Below are positions 32,500-33,501 of a stretch of DNA of 33,501 bases, one piece after another (position 1 is the stretch's first letter; each line of letters opens with the position of its first letter). The stretch is taken from assembly GCA_020650975.1 (NCBI GenBank), contig JAIPMN010003509.1, positions 3,856-37,356 on the forward strand, given 5' to 3'. This DNA is from Apostichopus californicus (taxonomy: Eukaryota > Echinodermata > Holothuroidea > Aspidochirotida > Stichopodidae). Below the pieces are notes generated by a model. The model had not been told where the DNA came from, did no database searches, and worked only from the letters and a program-made list of their open reading frames with translations. The position numbers were made by a program, and so were the translations under genes.

Positions 32500-33501
32500 T
32501 CTTTCACTATGTGTATCTATGTGCCATTACATGCTTTCTGTATCTCACCTGTACTATGTGTATCTATGTGTCATTACATGCTTTCTGTATCTCACCTGTA
32601 CTATGTGTATCTATGTGCCATTACATGCTTTCTATATCTTACCTGTACTATGTGTATCTATGTGTCATTACATGCTTTCTGTATCTCACCTGTACTATGT
32701 GTATCTATGTGCCATTACATGCTTTCTGTATCTCACCTGTACTATGTGTATCTATGTGCCATTACATGCTTTCTGTATCTCACCTGTACCATGTGTATCT
32801 ATGTGCCATTACATGCTTGCTGTATCTCACCTGTACCATGTGTATCTATGTGCCATAACATGCTTTCTGTATCTTACCTGTACTATGTGTACCTATGTGT
32901 CATTACATGCTTTCTGTATCTTACCTGTACTATGTGTATCTATGTGCCATTACATGCTTTCTGTATCTCACCTGTACTATGTGTATCTATGTGTCATAAC
33001 ATGCTTTCTGTATCTTACCTGTACTATGTGTACCTATGTGTCATTACATGCTTTCTGTATCTTACCTGTACTATGTGTATCTATGTGCCATTACATGCTT
33101 TCTGTATCCCACCTGTACTATGTGTATCTATGTGCCATAACATGCTTTCTGTATCTTACCTGTACTATGTGTACCTATGTGTCATTACATGCTTTCTGTA
33201 TCTTACCTGTACTATGTGTATCTATGTGCCATTACATGCTTTCTGTATCCCACCTGTACTATGTGTATCTATGTGCCATAACATGCTTTCTGTATCTTAC
33301 CTGTACTATGTGTACCTATGTGTCATTACATGCTTTCTGTATCTTACCTGTACTATGTGTATCTATGTGCCATTACATGCTTTCTGTATCTCACCTGTAC
33401 TATGTGTACCTATGTGTCATTACATGCTTTCTGTATCTTACCTGTACTATGTGTATCTATGTGCCATTACATGCTTTCTGTATCTCACCTGTACTATGTG
33501 T
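32500..33501. repeat. 47-bp minisatellite, at least 21 copies, with 3-unit higher-order repeats
   Basis: The plus-strand unit is GTGTATCTATGTGCCATTAC, then ATGCTTTCTGTATCTCACC, then TGTACTAT. It repeats every 47 bases and reaches the window edge. The variant GTACCT recurs at 32889, 33030, 33171 and 33312, exactly 141 bases (three units) apart, showing higher-order duplication; the next is at 33406, two units later. On the minus strand each unit reads TACAG followed by GTAAGA (10 units), GTGAGA (9 units) or GTGGGA (2 units). It probably lies in an intron of the coiled-coil gene, upstream of the exon at 32217. Confidence 0.95.

Noticed and set aside
32511..32858. 115-codon hydrophobic repeat frame
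   Set aside because: Produced by the 47-base tandem array. The frame cycles through all three phases and has no gene context.

Overview
The window is nuclear DNA from an animal. It has spliced genes with GT-AG introns, AT-rich introns and intergenic DNA, minisatellites and remnants of small mobile elements. A single beta-adaptin, equally close to vertebrate AP1B1 and AP2B1, points to an animal outside the vertebrates. Frequent TAGGCCTA-like words and the style of the dispersed repeats suggest a marine deuterostome, perhaps an echinoderm. That placement is an inference and cannot be proved from this sequence.

Layout. (1) Positions 1-964: repeat-rich upstream DNA. (2) 965-13867, plus strand: a complete AP-1/AP-2 beta-adaptin gene in 18 coding exons (954 residues). 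The joined frame closes exactly and the conserved ear-domain residues sit at a constant +17 offset from human AP2B1. Its introns hold a dead LINE 3' end, a tRNA-like relic, two small inverted-repeat elements, a nuclear-receptor-like half-site cluster and a 54-bp minisatellite. (3) 13868-17999: probable 3' UTR of the adaptin, then a spacer that should contain the promoter and 5' UTR of the next gene. (4) 18034-21707, plus strand: a five-exon gene for a 293-residue protein of the bacterial PhnD-like (phosphonate/phosphite) periplasmic-binding-protein fold. It has no signal peptide, which is unexpected in an animal. (5) 21708-27268: gene-poor DNA with one well-delimited 306-bp transposon-like element. 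(6) 27269-32217, minus strand: the 3' part (last three exons, at least 1131 residues) of a large Ser-rich, presumably nuclear coiled-coil protein I do not recognise. It converges on the PhnD-like gene. (7) 32500-33501: a 47-bp minisatellite with higher-order structure that runs off the window, probably in an intron of gene 6.

The most unusual signal is at RNA-processing level. Two of the three minisatellites repeat a good 5' splice site on the sense strand of their host gene. In the PhnD-like gene the array starts inside the coding exon and has copied the real exon 4 donor about ten times, each copy preceded by a C-rich tract and CAG. The other array carries CAG|GTRAGA in 19 of 21 units. The three genes show no sign of working together: one acts in clathrin-coated vesicle transport, one is a putative intracellular small-anion-binding protein, and one is a putative nuclear scaffold.
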